This document shows, in pieces, positions 8,219-15,249 of a stretch of DNA of 49,940 nt. The DNA is taken from NCBI GenBank assembly GCA_017473225.1, contig JAFUMG010000037.1, positions 1 to 49,940 of the forward strand. Reading direction: 5' to 3'. The notes under the pieces were generated by a model. The model worked only from the letters and a program-made list of their open reading frames with translations. It did not search any database and had not been told where the DNA came from. How positions within the stretch are numbered: the first letter of the stretch is position 1; each line of letters opens with the position of its first letter. Source of the DNA: Oscillospiraceae bacterium (GTDB taxonomy: Bacteria; Bacillota; Clostridia; Oscillospirales; Oscillospiraceae). The translations under genes and the position numbers were made by a program.

Positions 8219-8971
8219 CTAATTCCATAGATAGTCCATCCAGACCGGGAGCTGGTGTTCCCAGCTGGATTCGTTATGTACGCCGCCCTCCTGGCGGAAA
8301 AGATACGTCTGCATGCCGCCGCGCTGCAGCAGGGATTCCACATGGCGGATCCCCTCCTCCAGCTGTCGGACGTCCTCGGGGGAATCCTCCGCGGTGCCCC
8401 AGCTGAAGAAGACCCGGGTGTCCGCGCAGAAGGTCCCGGCGGCGATCTCCCGCTCGAAGGCTGCCATGGCCGGCAGCAGCGCCGGGGAAATGACGGCCGC
8501 CTTGGAGAAAACGTCATTGTGGCGCAGGACGGTGAACAGGCTCATCATGCCGCCCATGCTGTAGCCGGCGATGGCGGTGGCCTCCCGGTGGGGCCAGGTG
8601 CGGTAAGTCCCGTCGATCCAGGGCTTTAATTCCTTTACGATCCAATCCACGGTGGCATCGCCCCGGCCATTCAGGTCGCCGTAAATGCGGCTCTGGATAT
8701 GATAGGGGCAGTATTCGTGGACACGCTGGATGTCATCATCGGCGCAGGCAATGCCCACAACAATGAATTTCTTCCACCAGTGATCCAGGAAAATCTTCAT
8801 GCCAAGGCACTTGCCGAAAGTAGCATCGCTGTCAAAATAGAGGTTATGCCCGTCAAACATATAGATGACCGGGTAACGCTCCAAACTCTCATAATAATCA
8901 TCCGGCAGATACAGGTGGATACTGCGGTTTTCTCCTGCCGGGGAAAAGTAACGCTCAAATTTTATGACCAT
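8219..8971 (-). CDS. Alpha/beta-hydrolase esterase (Fes/esterase D family)
   Basis: A 250-residue protein with the enterochelin-esterase/tributyrin-esterase fold: YPVIYMFDGHN near residues 33-43, nucleophile elbow GYSMGG, and a C-terminal catalytic histidine in GGVHNESSWEHQLP. No signal peptide is seen, so it acts in the cytoplasm. It starts inside the end of the aminotransferase gene (17-bp overlap) with an AAAGGAGT site. Its substrate is unknown. In this operon it could hydrolyse an ester or thioester made or used by the adjacent ligases. A siderophore role is not supported by neighbours. Confidence 0.85.
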   Translation of the reverse strand: MVIKFERYFSPAGENRSIHLYLPDDYYESLERYPVIYMFDGHNLYFDSDATFGKCLGMKIFLDHWWKKFIVVGIACADDDIQRVHEYCPYHIQSRIYGDLNGRGDATVDWIVKELKPWIDGTYRTWPHREATAIAGYSMGGMMSLFTVLRHNDVFSKAAVISPALLPAMAAFEREIAAGTFCADTRVFFSWGTAEDSPEDVRQLEEGIRHVESLLQRGGMQTYLFRQEGGVHNESSWEHQLPVWMDYLWN

Positions 8972-10160
8972 GCAAGGAACTCCTTTCCGCTTTGACCGCT
9001 GTATGCAATTGATGCAGCGCCTGTTTCAGCGTCGCTCTCGGACAGGCCAGCACAACACGCTGGAACTGCCCGGCATTGCCGCCGAAGATATGCCCGGCAT
9101 CCAACCACAGCTTTGCTTTGTTCACAATGAGATCGTCCAGCTGCTTTTGAGACAGCCCCAAGCCGGAGCAGTCCAACCAGGCAAAATAGGTTCCATTCGG
9201 TTCCACCAGCTTGATTTCCGGGATATTTGCTGTCAGAAAGCTGCGCAGATAGTCAAGATTCTCCCACAGATAGGTGCGGCACTGCTCCAGCCACTCGCCG
9301 CCGGATTCGTAGGCCGCCTGACACGCCACCAGTCCCAGTACATTCAGTTGGGAATAGCCGCTGCGGTCGATTTCTTTCAGAAAAGCCGTTCGGAGCTTTG
9401 CGCTGGGAATCCAGATATTGGAGACCTGCAGACCGGCGATATTGAAGGTCTTGCTGGGCGCGGTACAGATGATGGTCTGCTCCGCCAGATCCGGGTTGAC
9501 CGTCGGGAAAATATGATGGGTCTGCTCCGCAAATGCGAAGTCGCAGTGGATCTCATCGGAAACCACATAGACATTGTATTTTTTACAAATGGCTCCAATA
9601 CGCTGTAATTCCTCCGCAGTCCAGACTCTGCCCACGGGGTTGTGTGGGCTGCAAAGGATAAACAGCTTCACCTGCCGCTCTGCGATCTTCCGCTCAAAAT
9701 CCTCAAAATCAATGGAATATCGGCCATCCCGAAAAACCAGCTCGCTTTCCACCACAACTCTATCGTTGTCCCGGATCACGCTGAAAAACGGATAATAAAC
9801 CGGGGGCTGGATCAGGACCGCGTCACCGGGCAGTGTCAGGGTCCGCACCGCCATGGCAAGGGCATACACCACGCCGGGCGTCTTGACCAGCCATTCCGGC
9901 TTGGTCTGCCAGCCAAACCGTCGGGAGAACCAGAAACTGACAGCATCATAATAGTCCGATTTCACATCGCTGTATCCGAAAATGCCGTGCTCCACCGCCC
10001 GGTGCAATGCATCCAAAACAGGCTGCGGGGCCCGGAAGTCCATATCCGCCACCCACAGCGGAAGCACATCCGCAGGCCTGCCCCGCTCTGCGGCAAAATC
10101 ATATTTCAGGCTGTTTGTATTCCTGCGGTCAATGACGGTGTTGAAGTCGTAGTGAGCCAT
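8955..10160 (-). CDS. PatB/MalY-type C-S lyase (cystathionine beta-lyase)
   Basis: A 401-residue fold-type I PLP enzyme of the MalY/PatB branch. Visible are LPLWVADMDFRAP near the start, SPHNPVGRVW, SDEIHCDF and the PLP-lysine segment APSKTFNIAG. Family members cleave cystathionine to homocysteine, pyruvate and ammonia, or cleave other cysteine S-conjugates. It starts three bases after the MetB-like gene with GGAGGA upstream. The pair would convert cysteine plus an activated homoserine to homocysteine, matching the upstream T-box. Acting on a Cys conjugate from the downstream peptide pathway is an alternative. Confidence 0.88.
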   Translation of the reverse strand: MAHYDFNTVIDRRNTNSLKYDFAAERGRPADVLPLWVADMDFRAPQPVLDALHRAVEHGIFGYSDVKSDYYDAVSFWFSRRFGWQTKPEWLVKTPGVVYALAMAVRTLTLPGDAVLIQPPVYYPFFSVIRDNDRVVVESELVFRDGRYSIDFEDFERKIAERQVKLFILCSPHNPVGRVWTAEELQRIGAICKKYNVYVVSDEIHCDFAFAEQTHHIFPTVNPDLAEQTIICTAPSKTFNIAGLQVSNIWIPSAKLRTAFLKEIDRSGYSQLNVLGLVACQAAYESGGEWLEQCRTYLWENLDYLRSFLTANIPEIKLVEPNGTYFAWLDCSGLGLSQKQLDDLIVNKAKLWLDAGHIFGGNAGQFQRVVLACPRATLKQALHQLHTAVKAERSSLHGHKI

Positions 10161-10163
10161 CGT

Positions 10164-11312
10164 TCATTCCTCCAGTGCCTGTGCCAAATCGGCGATGATA
10201 TCATCCACATGCTCCAATCCCACAGACAGCCGCAGCAGGGTCTCCGTGATGCCCAGCCGCTCCCGCATTTCTTCGGGTACATCGTTGTGGGTTTGAAGCA
10301 CAGGATAGGTGATCAGGGATTCGGTGCCGCCCAGGCTCTCGGCGAAGGTGATCATTTTCACCTTTTCCAGCACCCGGCGGGCTGTTTCCACGCTGTCTGT
10401 CCGGAAGGAGATCATACTGCCCGCGCCCCGGGCCTGTCGCAGATTAGTTTCATAACCGGGATGCTCCGGCAGACCCGCATAGTACACTTTACTGATCTTC
10501 GGGTGTGTTGCCAGCCAATGGGCTACTTGAAGGGCATTTTCCTGCTGACGTTCCATCCGGACCGACAGAGTCTTGATACCCCGAAGCATCAGCCAGCAGT
10601 CAAAGGGCGCCAGAATACCGCCGGTGGTCTTGGCGATCATACGAACCCGCTCCGCCAGCTCCTGAGAAGCGCAGGACAGGAAGCCGGACAGGGTATCGTT
10701 ATGTCCGCTGAGGAATTTCGTGCCGCTGTGGATTACGATATCTGCCCCCAGCTCGATGGGATTCTGCAAATAGGGAGAGAGGAAGGTATTATCCACGATC
10801 AACAGAAGCGCATTTTCTTTGGCAATTTTCGCACAAGCGTGCAGATCGGTGACATTCATCATGGGATTGCTGGGCGTTTCGATATAAAGCGCCTTTGTAT
10901 GGGGGGTAATCCGTGCCAGAATCTGAGCAATATCTGTGGTATCCACAAAGTCCACCACAAGACCGTTTTTCTGTCCAATGGTTTGCAGCAGCCGGGTGGC
11001 TCCGCCATACAGATCCTCGGAGCAGATAATATGATCCCCGGCTCCGAACAGCTCAAAGCAGGCGCTGACTGCCGCCATGCCAGTGGAAAAAGCCACCGTA
11101 TCACAGGCACCTTCCAGCGCGGAAACGGTTTCTTCCAGCCGCTCCCGGGTAGGATTCTGCACCCGGGTATAATCATACCCTGTGGACTGTCCAACGCCGA
11201 TATGGCCAAAGGTTGCTGTCTGGTAAATCGGAAAACTGACTGCCTTATTTACATCCTGGTAGCTGAAATCTGAATTTCCGTGAATACATCGTGTTTCGAT
11301 GGGATTACTCAT
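10164..11312 (-). CDS. Cystathionine gamma-synthase/lyase family PLP enzyme
   Basis: A 382-residue Cys/Met-metabolism PLP enzyme. The family pattern is clear: YDYTRVQNPTRE, FSTGMAAVSA, the PLP-lysine motif HSGTKFLSGHND near residues 192-203, and RGIKTLSVRMERQQENA. Family members act as cystathionine gamma-synthase (MetB), gamma-lyase or O-acetylhomoserine sulfhydrylase. Beside a beta-lyase gene and a Met-type T-box, gamma-synthase is the most likely role. It is first in a six-gene operon and its ATG follows AGGAGG. Sequence alone does not separate synthase from lyase. Confidence 0.88.
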   Translation of the reverse strand: MSNPIETRCIHGNSDFSYQDVNKAVSFPIYQTATFGHIGVGQSTGYDYTRVQNPTRERLEETVSALEGACDTVAFSTGMAAVSACFELFGAGDHIICSEDLYGGATRLLQTIGQKNGLVVDFVDTTDIAQILARITPHTKALYIETPSNPMMNVTDLHACAKIAKENALLLIVDNTFLSPYLQNPIELGADIVIHSGTKFLSGHNDTLSGFLSCASQELAERVRMIAKTTGGILAPFDCWLMLRGIKTLSVRMERQQENALQVAHWLATHPKISKVYYAGLPEHPGYETNLRQARGAGSMISFRTDSVETARRVLEKVKMITFAESLGGTESLITYPVLQTHNDVPEEMRERLGITETLLRLSVGLEHVDDIIADLAQALEE

Positions 11313-11344
11313 GGTAAGTTGCCTCCTGTTTGCTTACTTTCAAT

Positions 11345-11605
11345 AAAAAACGCCCGTCTTCTTTCAAATAGAAGACGAGCGAAATACCCGTGGTACCACT
11401 TCTGTTCATTCCGGTTATAGACCGAAACCTCATTGCGGGTATCAAGCAATACCCTCTGCTGTAACGGGCAAACCCGTCATGACCTGGTATCCACTCAGCC
11501 ACGCTGCTCCGGAGCCATGTTCCCCCGCCGGCTGCCTGTCTTTTTTCAGCATATAAAGACTCTCTGTAAGGTGCCGAAACGGGGTACTCTTTCCTTCATT
11601 GCATT
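11345..11605 (-). ncRNA. T-box riboswitch, probable methionine specifier
   Basis: The minus-strand leader has the T-box landmarks in order: loop-E element AGTA (11585-11588) opposite GAAC, the distal AGAGAGTC loop, the T-box sequence TGGTACCACGGGTA (11385-11398), and a terminator whose stem is at 11351-11380 with a U run at 11345-11350. The bases after GAAC in the specifier loop are ATG (11516-11518), which I read as a Met codon. The antiterminator would form when uncharged tRNA binds. The specifier assignment comes from a hand fold; His (CAT) is one base out of register. The operon genes for homocysteine synthesis support Met. Confidence 0.85.
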
Positions 11606-11628
11606 TGAAACGATATATGGTTTTTATT

Positions 11629-11657
11629 ATTATAGGAAACGTCTGCCAAAAAGTCAA
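11629..11657 (-). promoter_or_regulatory. Promoter of the T-box operon
   Basis: Minus-strand TTGACT (11652-11657), a 17-bp spacer and TATAAT (11629-11634) lie about 20 bp upstream of T-box stem I. It is back to back with the plus-strand promoter at 11702. A half-site TAGGAATT (11688-11695) resembling the Rrf2 operator half lies between them. Confidence 0.8.
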
Positions 11658-11701
11658 GAACCAAAGAAGTAGTTTAGTAGGAATTTGTTTTCCAAAATCT
11701 A

Positions 11702-11730
11702 TTGACAATTACATCCGGTTTCGCTATAAT
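11702..11730 (+). promoter_or_regulatory. Promoter of the Fe-S/heavy-metal membrane protein operon
   Basis: TTGACA (11702-11707), a 17-bp spacer and TATAAT (11725-11730) form a consensus promoter. About 200 nt of leader follow, holding a strong GC hairpin (GGGGCGTCC with GGACGCCCC, about 11855-11881) without a clear U tract. I recognise no riboswitch family in it. Confidence 0.8.
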
Positions 11731-11931
11731 CCCCATAAACCAACTAGTACAGTGGGTTACCGTTCAAATAAGGAGCGAGAACCGGAACAAATAACAAATG
11801 AAGTGATCCTTACAACCGCAGCACAGAAATCGGCCAAATACGTGCATTGGTGTGCGGGGCGTCCCACGAAAGCGGACGCCCCGCTTCTACTGTACATTTT
11901 GAATTTCTCTCTGAAAGGAAACCGTACGGAA

Positions 11932-12456
11932 ATGAAACAGGAAAAGAAATCAAAAAATCTGCTGCCGCTGATTGCCCTGGTAGTCGTCATCGCGGCAATT
12001 GCCGTAACGCTGATACCCAAAAGCAGCGAACGTGAAGAAACTCCCACCTTGGAGTCGAATCCATCGGAAAATGTCTCCTCCGCTGACGGAAGCGATATTG
12101 TTATCCAAACCGCGAACATCGGAACTGATGCAAGCTATTTCGATTACGACGCCGGCGGAACCACTGTTCAGGTCTTTGCCCTGGAGGCCTCCGACGGCAC
12201 CATCCGTCTGGCCCTGAATACCTGCCAGGTCTGCAACGGCTCTCCCTATGCCTATTTTGAGCAGGACGGGGACTGGTTCATCTGCCAGAACTGCGGCAAC
12301 CGCTTCGCGTCTGTGGAGATCGGCATTGCCAGTGGGGGCTGCCGCCCCGTTCCCATTACGGAAGATATCTATACGGAGCAGGACGGCGTGATCACCGTCC
12401 CCGCCGCTTTCCTGGAAGAGAACGCGGCGCTGTTCAAGAATTGGAAGAACTTTTGA
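11932..12456 (+). CDS. DUF2318 membrane Fe-S protein (FtrD-like)
   Basis: A 174-residue protein with one N-terminal membrane anchor (about residues 10-26) and an extracytoplasmic domain. The conserved CQVCNGSPYAYFEQDG and FICQNCGNRF segments give two CxxC pairs, followed by GGCRPVPI; this is the DUF2318 pattern, annotated as an iron-sulfur membrane protein. A GAAAGGA site lies 12 nt upstream of the ATG. Next gene, 15 bp away, has a heavy-metal-associated domain, a SafE-like membrane core and a cupredoxin end, so this pair likely handles copper or iron at the membrane. The exact reaction is unknown. Confidence 0.8.
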   Translation: MKQEKKSKNLLPLIALVVVIAAIAVTLIPKSSEREETPTLESNPSENVSSADGSDIVIQTANIGTDASYFDYDAGGTTVQVFALEASDGTIRLALNTCQVCNGSPYAYFEQDGDWFICQNCGNRFASVEIGIASGGCRPVPITEDIYTEQDGVITVPAAFLEENAALFKNWKNF

Positions 12457-12471
12457 TCCCGGAGGATACAG

Positions 12472-13758
12472 ATGGAAAATCAGCGTTTTTATATTGGCGG
12501 AATGACCTGTTCCGGCTGTGAGCGGACAGTGGAGCGCGCCGTCTCTCAGCTGAAGGGCATCAGCTCCGCTCAGGCTGATCACCGGAAGGGGCAGCTGGAT
12601 GTGGAGTTTGCCGCCCCCTGTACCCGGGAACAGATTGCCGGCGCGGTCCAAAAGGCCGGCTACGACGTAACCGACAAGCCGAAAAGCCTCGGCGACGCCC
12701 TGTATCTGCTGATCATTCTGCTGGGGCTCTATGTGATTGCCCGGCAGCTTGGCTGGACAGAAGTTTTTCGCGCATTTCCAACCGTAAGCGGCCAGCAGAT
12801 GGGCTATATCGCACTGTTCCTTACCGGACTTATGACTTCCGTTCACTGCATCGCCATGTGCGGCGGACTGAATCTGGCCCAGAGCATAGGTTCCAAAAAT
12901 GTTCACCCCCTTCTGGGCAGCCTTCTGTACAATCTGGGGCGGCTCACCAGCTACAGCCTCATCGGTGGCATTCTGGGCTTCATTGGCGAAAAGGCCGCCA
13001 TCACCCTTCAAGTGCGTGGCCTGATTGGACTTGGCGCTGGAATTTTGATGCTGTTCATGGGAATCTGTATGCTGACCGGATTCTCTCTGCCCCGCGCATT
13101 CCGGATCAAGCTTCCGGCCCGGCTCGCGAAAGGGCTGAATGCCTTCAAAAAATACGGCCCCTTCGCCATCGGTCTGGTCAACGGCCTCATGCCCTGCGGC
13201 CCGCTGCAATCCATGCAGCTGTACGCCATCGCCAGCGGAAGCTTTTTCTCCGGCGCAGCCTCCATGTTCTTCTTCTGCCTGGGAACGATCCCCCTGGTGC
13301 TCCTGTTTGGAACCACCGCTGGCATTCTGAAACGGAAAACAAAGCAGCTCATGCTGCAGCTGGGTTCCGCCATGCTGATTCTGATCGGCCTGTCCACCAC
13401 TCAGAATAATCTTGCTCTGACCGGAGTGACGCTCCCCTGGGCTGTGGGCAGCGGTGAAAACGGCGTCATCACCGCCACCATGGACGGCGGTGTTCAGCGA
13501 GTATCCACCACCCTGCGGGCCAACGGCTACGACGACATTCAGGTGACTGCCGGCACCCCGGTCATCTGGACTATCGTCGTAGATGAGGAAGCCCTGAACG
13601 GATGCAACAACGAAATCTATCTTCCCGCCTTTAACCAGCAGGTCAAACTGGAAGTGGGAACCACCACGATCTCCTTCATGCCGAAGGAGCCCGGCACCTA
13701 CCCATATACCTGCTGGATGGGAATGCTGCAAAACACAATCACTGTAACCGAGGAATAA
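12472..13758 (+). CDS. HMA domain-SafE/DsbD-like membrane-cupredoxin fusion
   Basis: A 428-residue three-part protein. Residues 1-68 are a heavy-metal-associated domain with GMTCSGC (C13, C16). Residues about 73-312 form a six-helix sulfite-exporter/urease-accessory (SafE, DsbD-related) membrane core with paired motifs HCIAMCGG and NGLMPCGPL. Residues about 320-428 are a cupredoxin-like beta domain with C378 and the end segment YTCWMGM (C414, M416, M418) as likely copper ligands. I infer that metal is taken from the cytoplasmic HMA domain and passed across or bound outside. It is co-transcribed with the DUF2318 protein. Confidence 0.82.
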   Translation: MENQRFYIGGMTCSGCERTVERAVSQLKGISSAQADHRKGQLDVEFAAPCTREQIAGAVQKAGYDVTDKPKSLGDALYLLIILLGLYVIARQLGWTEVFRAFPTVSGQQMGYIALFLTGLMTSVHCIAMCGGLNLAQSIGSKNVHPLLGSLLYNLGRLTSYSLIGGILGFIGEKAAITLQVRGLIGLGAGILMLFMGICMLTGFSLPRAFRIKLPARLAKGLNAFKKYGPFAIGLVNGLMPCGPLQSMQLYAIASGSFFSGAASMFFFCLGTIPLVLLFGTTAGILKRKTKQLMLQLGSAMLILIGLSTTQNNLALTGVTLPWAVGSGENGVITATMDGGVQRVSTTLRANGYDDIQVTAGTPVIWTIVVDEEALNGCNNEIYLPAFNQQVKLEVGTTTISFMPKEPGTYPYTCWMGMLQNTITVTEE

Positions 13759-13760
13759 CT

Positions 13761-14528
13761 ATGCTGAATCAATTTTCGAGAACCCAGCTCCAATTTGGCG
13801 CGGAGGGGATGGAGAAACTGTTCCATGCCCGGGTTGCCGTGTTTGGCATCGGCGGCGTCGGCGGCTATACCGTGGAGGCCCTGGCCCGCAGCGGTGTTGG
13901 GGAGCTGGATCTGATCGACGATGACCGGGTATGCTTGACCAATGTGAACCGCCAGATCTTTGCAACACGAAAAACCGTGGGGCAGTACAAAGTCGATGTG
14001 GCAGAAGAACGGATTCTGGAAATCAATCCGAAAGCCATCGTCCACAAATACAAGACCTTTTATGCGCCCCAGACGGCGGATCAGTTCGATTTCACCCAAT
14101 ACGACTATGTTGTAGATGCCATTGATACGGTGACAGGAAAGCTGGAACTGGTAGAGCAGGCTCAGAAAGCCGGGGTGCCCATCATCAGCAGTATGGGTGC
14201 CGGAAATAAAGTTGACCCCACCGCCTTTGAGGTAGCGGATATCTACGACACCTCTGTTTGCCCCCTGGCCCGGGTCATGCGGCGGGAGCTGAAAAAGCGG
14301 GGCATTGAAAAGCTGAAGGTGGTCTATTCCAAGGAGCCGCCCCTGACGCCCATCGATGATATGACCATCAGCTGCCGGACCCACTGCATCTGCCCACCGG
14401 GTACCGCGCGAAAATGTACCCAGCGCCGGCAGGTTCCGGGAAGCAATGCCTTTGTCCCCTCGGTGGTTGGGTTGATTATCGCCGGTGAGGTTGTCAAGGA
14501 TCTCTCCGGTTTCACGCCGGGTCTATAA
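13761..14528 (+). CDS. tcdA: tRNA threonylcarbamoyladenosine dehydratase
   Basis: A 255-residue E1-like/ThiF-fold enzyme that cyclises t6A37 of tRNA to ct6A with ATP. The nucleotide site GIGGVGGYTVEAL is at residues 30-42, followed by LIDDDRVCLTNVNRQ, and a C-terminal Cys-containing stretch CICPPGTARKC. It begins two bases after the metal-transport gene, so it is probably in the same transcript, though its function is unrelated. A strong terminator follows directly. Confidence 0.9.
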   Translation: MLNQFSRTQLQFGAEGMEKLFHARVAVFGIGGVGGYTVEALARSGVGELDLIDDDRVCLTNVNRQIFATRKTVGQYKVDVAEERILEINPKAIVHKYKTFYAPQTADQFDFTQYDYVVDAIDTVTGKLELVEQAQKAGVPIISSMGAGNKVDPTAFEVADIYDTSVCPLARVMRRELKKRGIEKLKVVYSKEPPLTPIDDMTISCRTHCICPPGTARKCTQRRQVPGSNAFVPSVVGLIIAGEVVKDLSGFTPGL

Positions 14529-14531
14529 GGA

Positions 14532-14570
14532 AAGCAGTCCGTTCACGCCGAAAATGTGAACGGACTGCTT
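14532..14570. terminator. Shared terminator between tcdA and rrf2
   Basis: A perfect 15-bp stem (14532-14546 with 14556-14570) lies between the convergent ends of tcdA (plus) and the Rrf2 gene (minus). It can serve both. Confidence 0.85.
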
Positions 14571-14578
14571 CTTTATAA

Positions 14579-15010
14579 TCAGATAACGTAGTTGTCCCCA
14601 ACATCACCCTGCTCCATCAGGTCTGCAATGGTCACGCCTTCCAGATATTCATTGATGACCTTATCCAACCCCTGCCACAGCGGAAGGGTGCGGCATTTCC
14701 CCGCTTTCGGACACGCATCGGAACCTTCTTCCAGGCAGGAAACCGGGGCCAGAGATTCTTCTGTCAGCCGCAGAATGCTGCCTACCGTGTACTGCTCCGG
14801 CGCTTTCTTCAGCTTGTAGCCGCCGCCCTTGCCCCGGAGGCTTTCCAGCACCCGGGCCTTTACCAGCATCCGGATGATGCTCTCCAGATACTTCTCCGAG
14901 ATCTCCTGCCGCTGGGCAATGCCCCGCAGAGAGATAAAATCGTCCGTCTGGTGTTCCGCCAGATCGATCATGACCCGCAGCGCGTAGCGCCCTTTTGTTG
15001 AAATCAGCAT
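14579..15010 (-). CDS. Rrf2-family transcriptional regulator, CymR/IscR-like
   Basis: A 143-residue winged-helix regulator. The start MLISTKGRYALRVMIDLA, the recognition region with SEKYLESIIRML, and the wing GKGGGYKLKK are typical. Three cysteines, C92, C100 and C106, sit where IscR holds its Fe-S cluster, with spacing 8 and 6. The ATG at 15010 has GGGAGG seven bases away; the ATG six bases upstream is too close. It diverges from cysK. A perfect palindrome at the cysK promoter recurs at the amino-acid transporter promoter, so I infer it is a local cysteine-metabolism repressor in the manner of CymR, with an added cluster-like Cys set. Confidence 0.88.
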   Translation of the reverse strand: MLISTKGRYALRVMIDLAEHQTDDFISLRGIAQRQEISEKYLESIIRMLVKARVLESLRGKGGGYKLKKAPEQYTVGSILRLTEESLAPVSCLEEGSDACPKAGKCRTLPLWQGLDKVINEYLEGVTIADLMEQGDVGDNYVI

Positions 15011-15039
15011 ACCCATTCCTCCCGGTTTTTCTAAAACCT

Positions 15040-15068
15040 ATTATACAGCAAGGTTTGTAGGGAATCAA
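15040..15068 (-). promoter_or_regulatory. Promoter of the Rrf2 gene with operator half-site
   Basis: Minus-strand TTGATT (15063-15068) and TATAAT (15040-15045) have a 17-bp spacer. The spacer contains GGTTTGTAGG (plus-strand reading, 15052-15061), identical to one half of the operator at 4763-4781. This suggests weak autoregulation. Confidence 0.6.
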
Positions 15069-15091
15069 CTGAAATTTTCCGCGTATATCTA

Positions 15092-15147
15092 TTGACAAAT
15101 CCGACTCGGCGTTATATAATCCATATAATCCTAGCAGGAAGGTAGGA
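15092..15147 (+). promoter_or_regulatory. cysK promoter and Rrf2 operator
   Basis: TTGACA (15092-15097), 17 bp and TATAAT (15115-15120) form a consensus promoter. The palindrome TCCTA-N9-TAGGA (15129-15147) begins at about +3, where a bound repressor would block RNA polymerase. It also carries the AGGAAGG ribosome site of the leader ORF. The same palindrome lies downstream of the transporter promoter at 4763-4781. Confidence 0.75.
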
Positions 15148-15153
15148 ATTGAA

Positions 15154-15225
15154 ATGAAATTCAACTCATCATACTTCCGATGTCGATGTTGTTCCAGCCG
15201 TTTTCCGATTCCCTATCCACTATAA
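15154..15225 (+). CDS. Cys-rich leader peptide of cysK
   Basis: A 23-codon ORF begins about 27 nt after the predicted cysK transcription start, with AGGAAGG and TAGGA upstream. Its core reads FRCRCCSSRFPIPYPL: three Cys codons (TGT, TGT, TGT at codons 10, 12, 13) then F-P-I-P-Y-P. It stops 24 nt before the cysK ATG. The layout matches the leader ORF before the amino-acid transporter (4601-4729). I see no clear terminator between it and cysK, so control may act on translation or through nascent-chain stalling at the Cys or Pro codons. Confidence 0.65.
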   Translation: MKFNSSYFRCRCCSSRFPIPYPL

Positions 15226-15249
15226 CATCAAAATCAGGAGGCATTCGTT

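Noticed and set aside
6976..8517. Longer ATP-grasp ORF beginning near 8517
   Set aside because: The first 104 residues are antisense of the esterase gene. The ATG at 8205 has an AGGAGT site and a typical N-terminus.
11950..13731. Minus-strand open frame of about 590 codons opposite the DUF2318 and HMA genes
   Set aside because: Product is His/Gln/Gly-rich without any domain, while the plus strand has CxxC, HMA and membrane motifs with ribosome sites.
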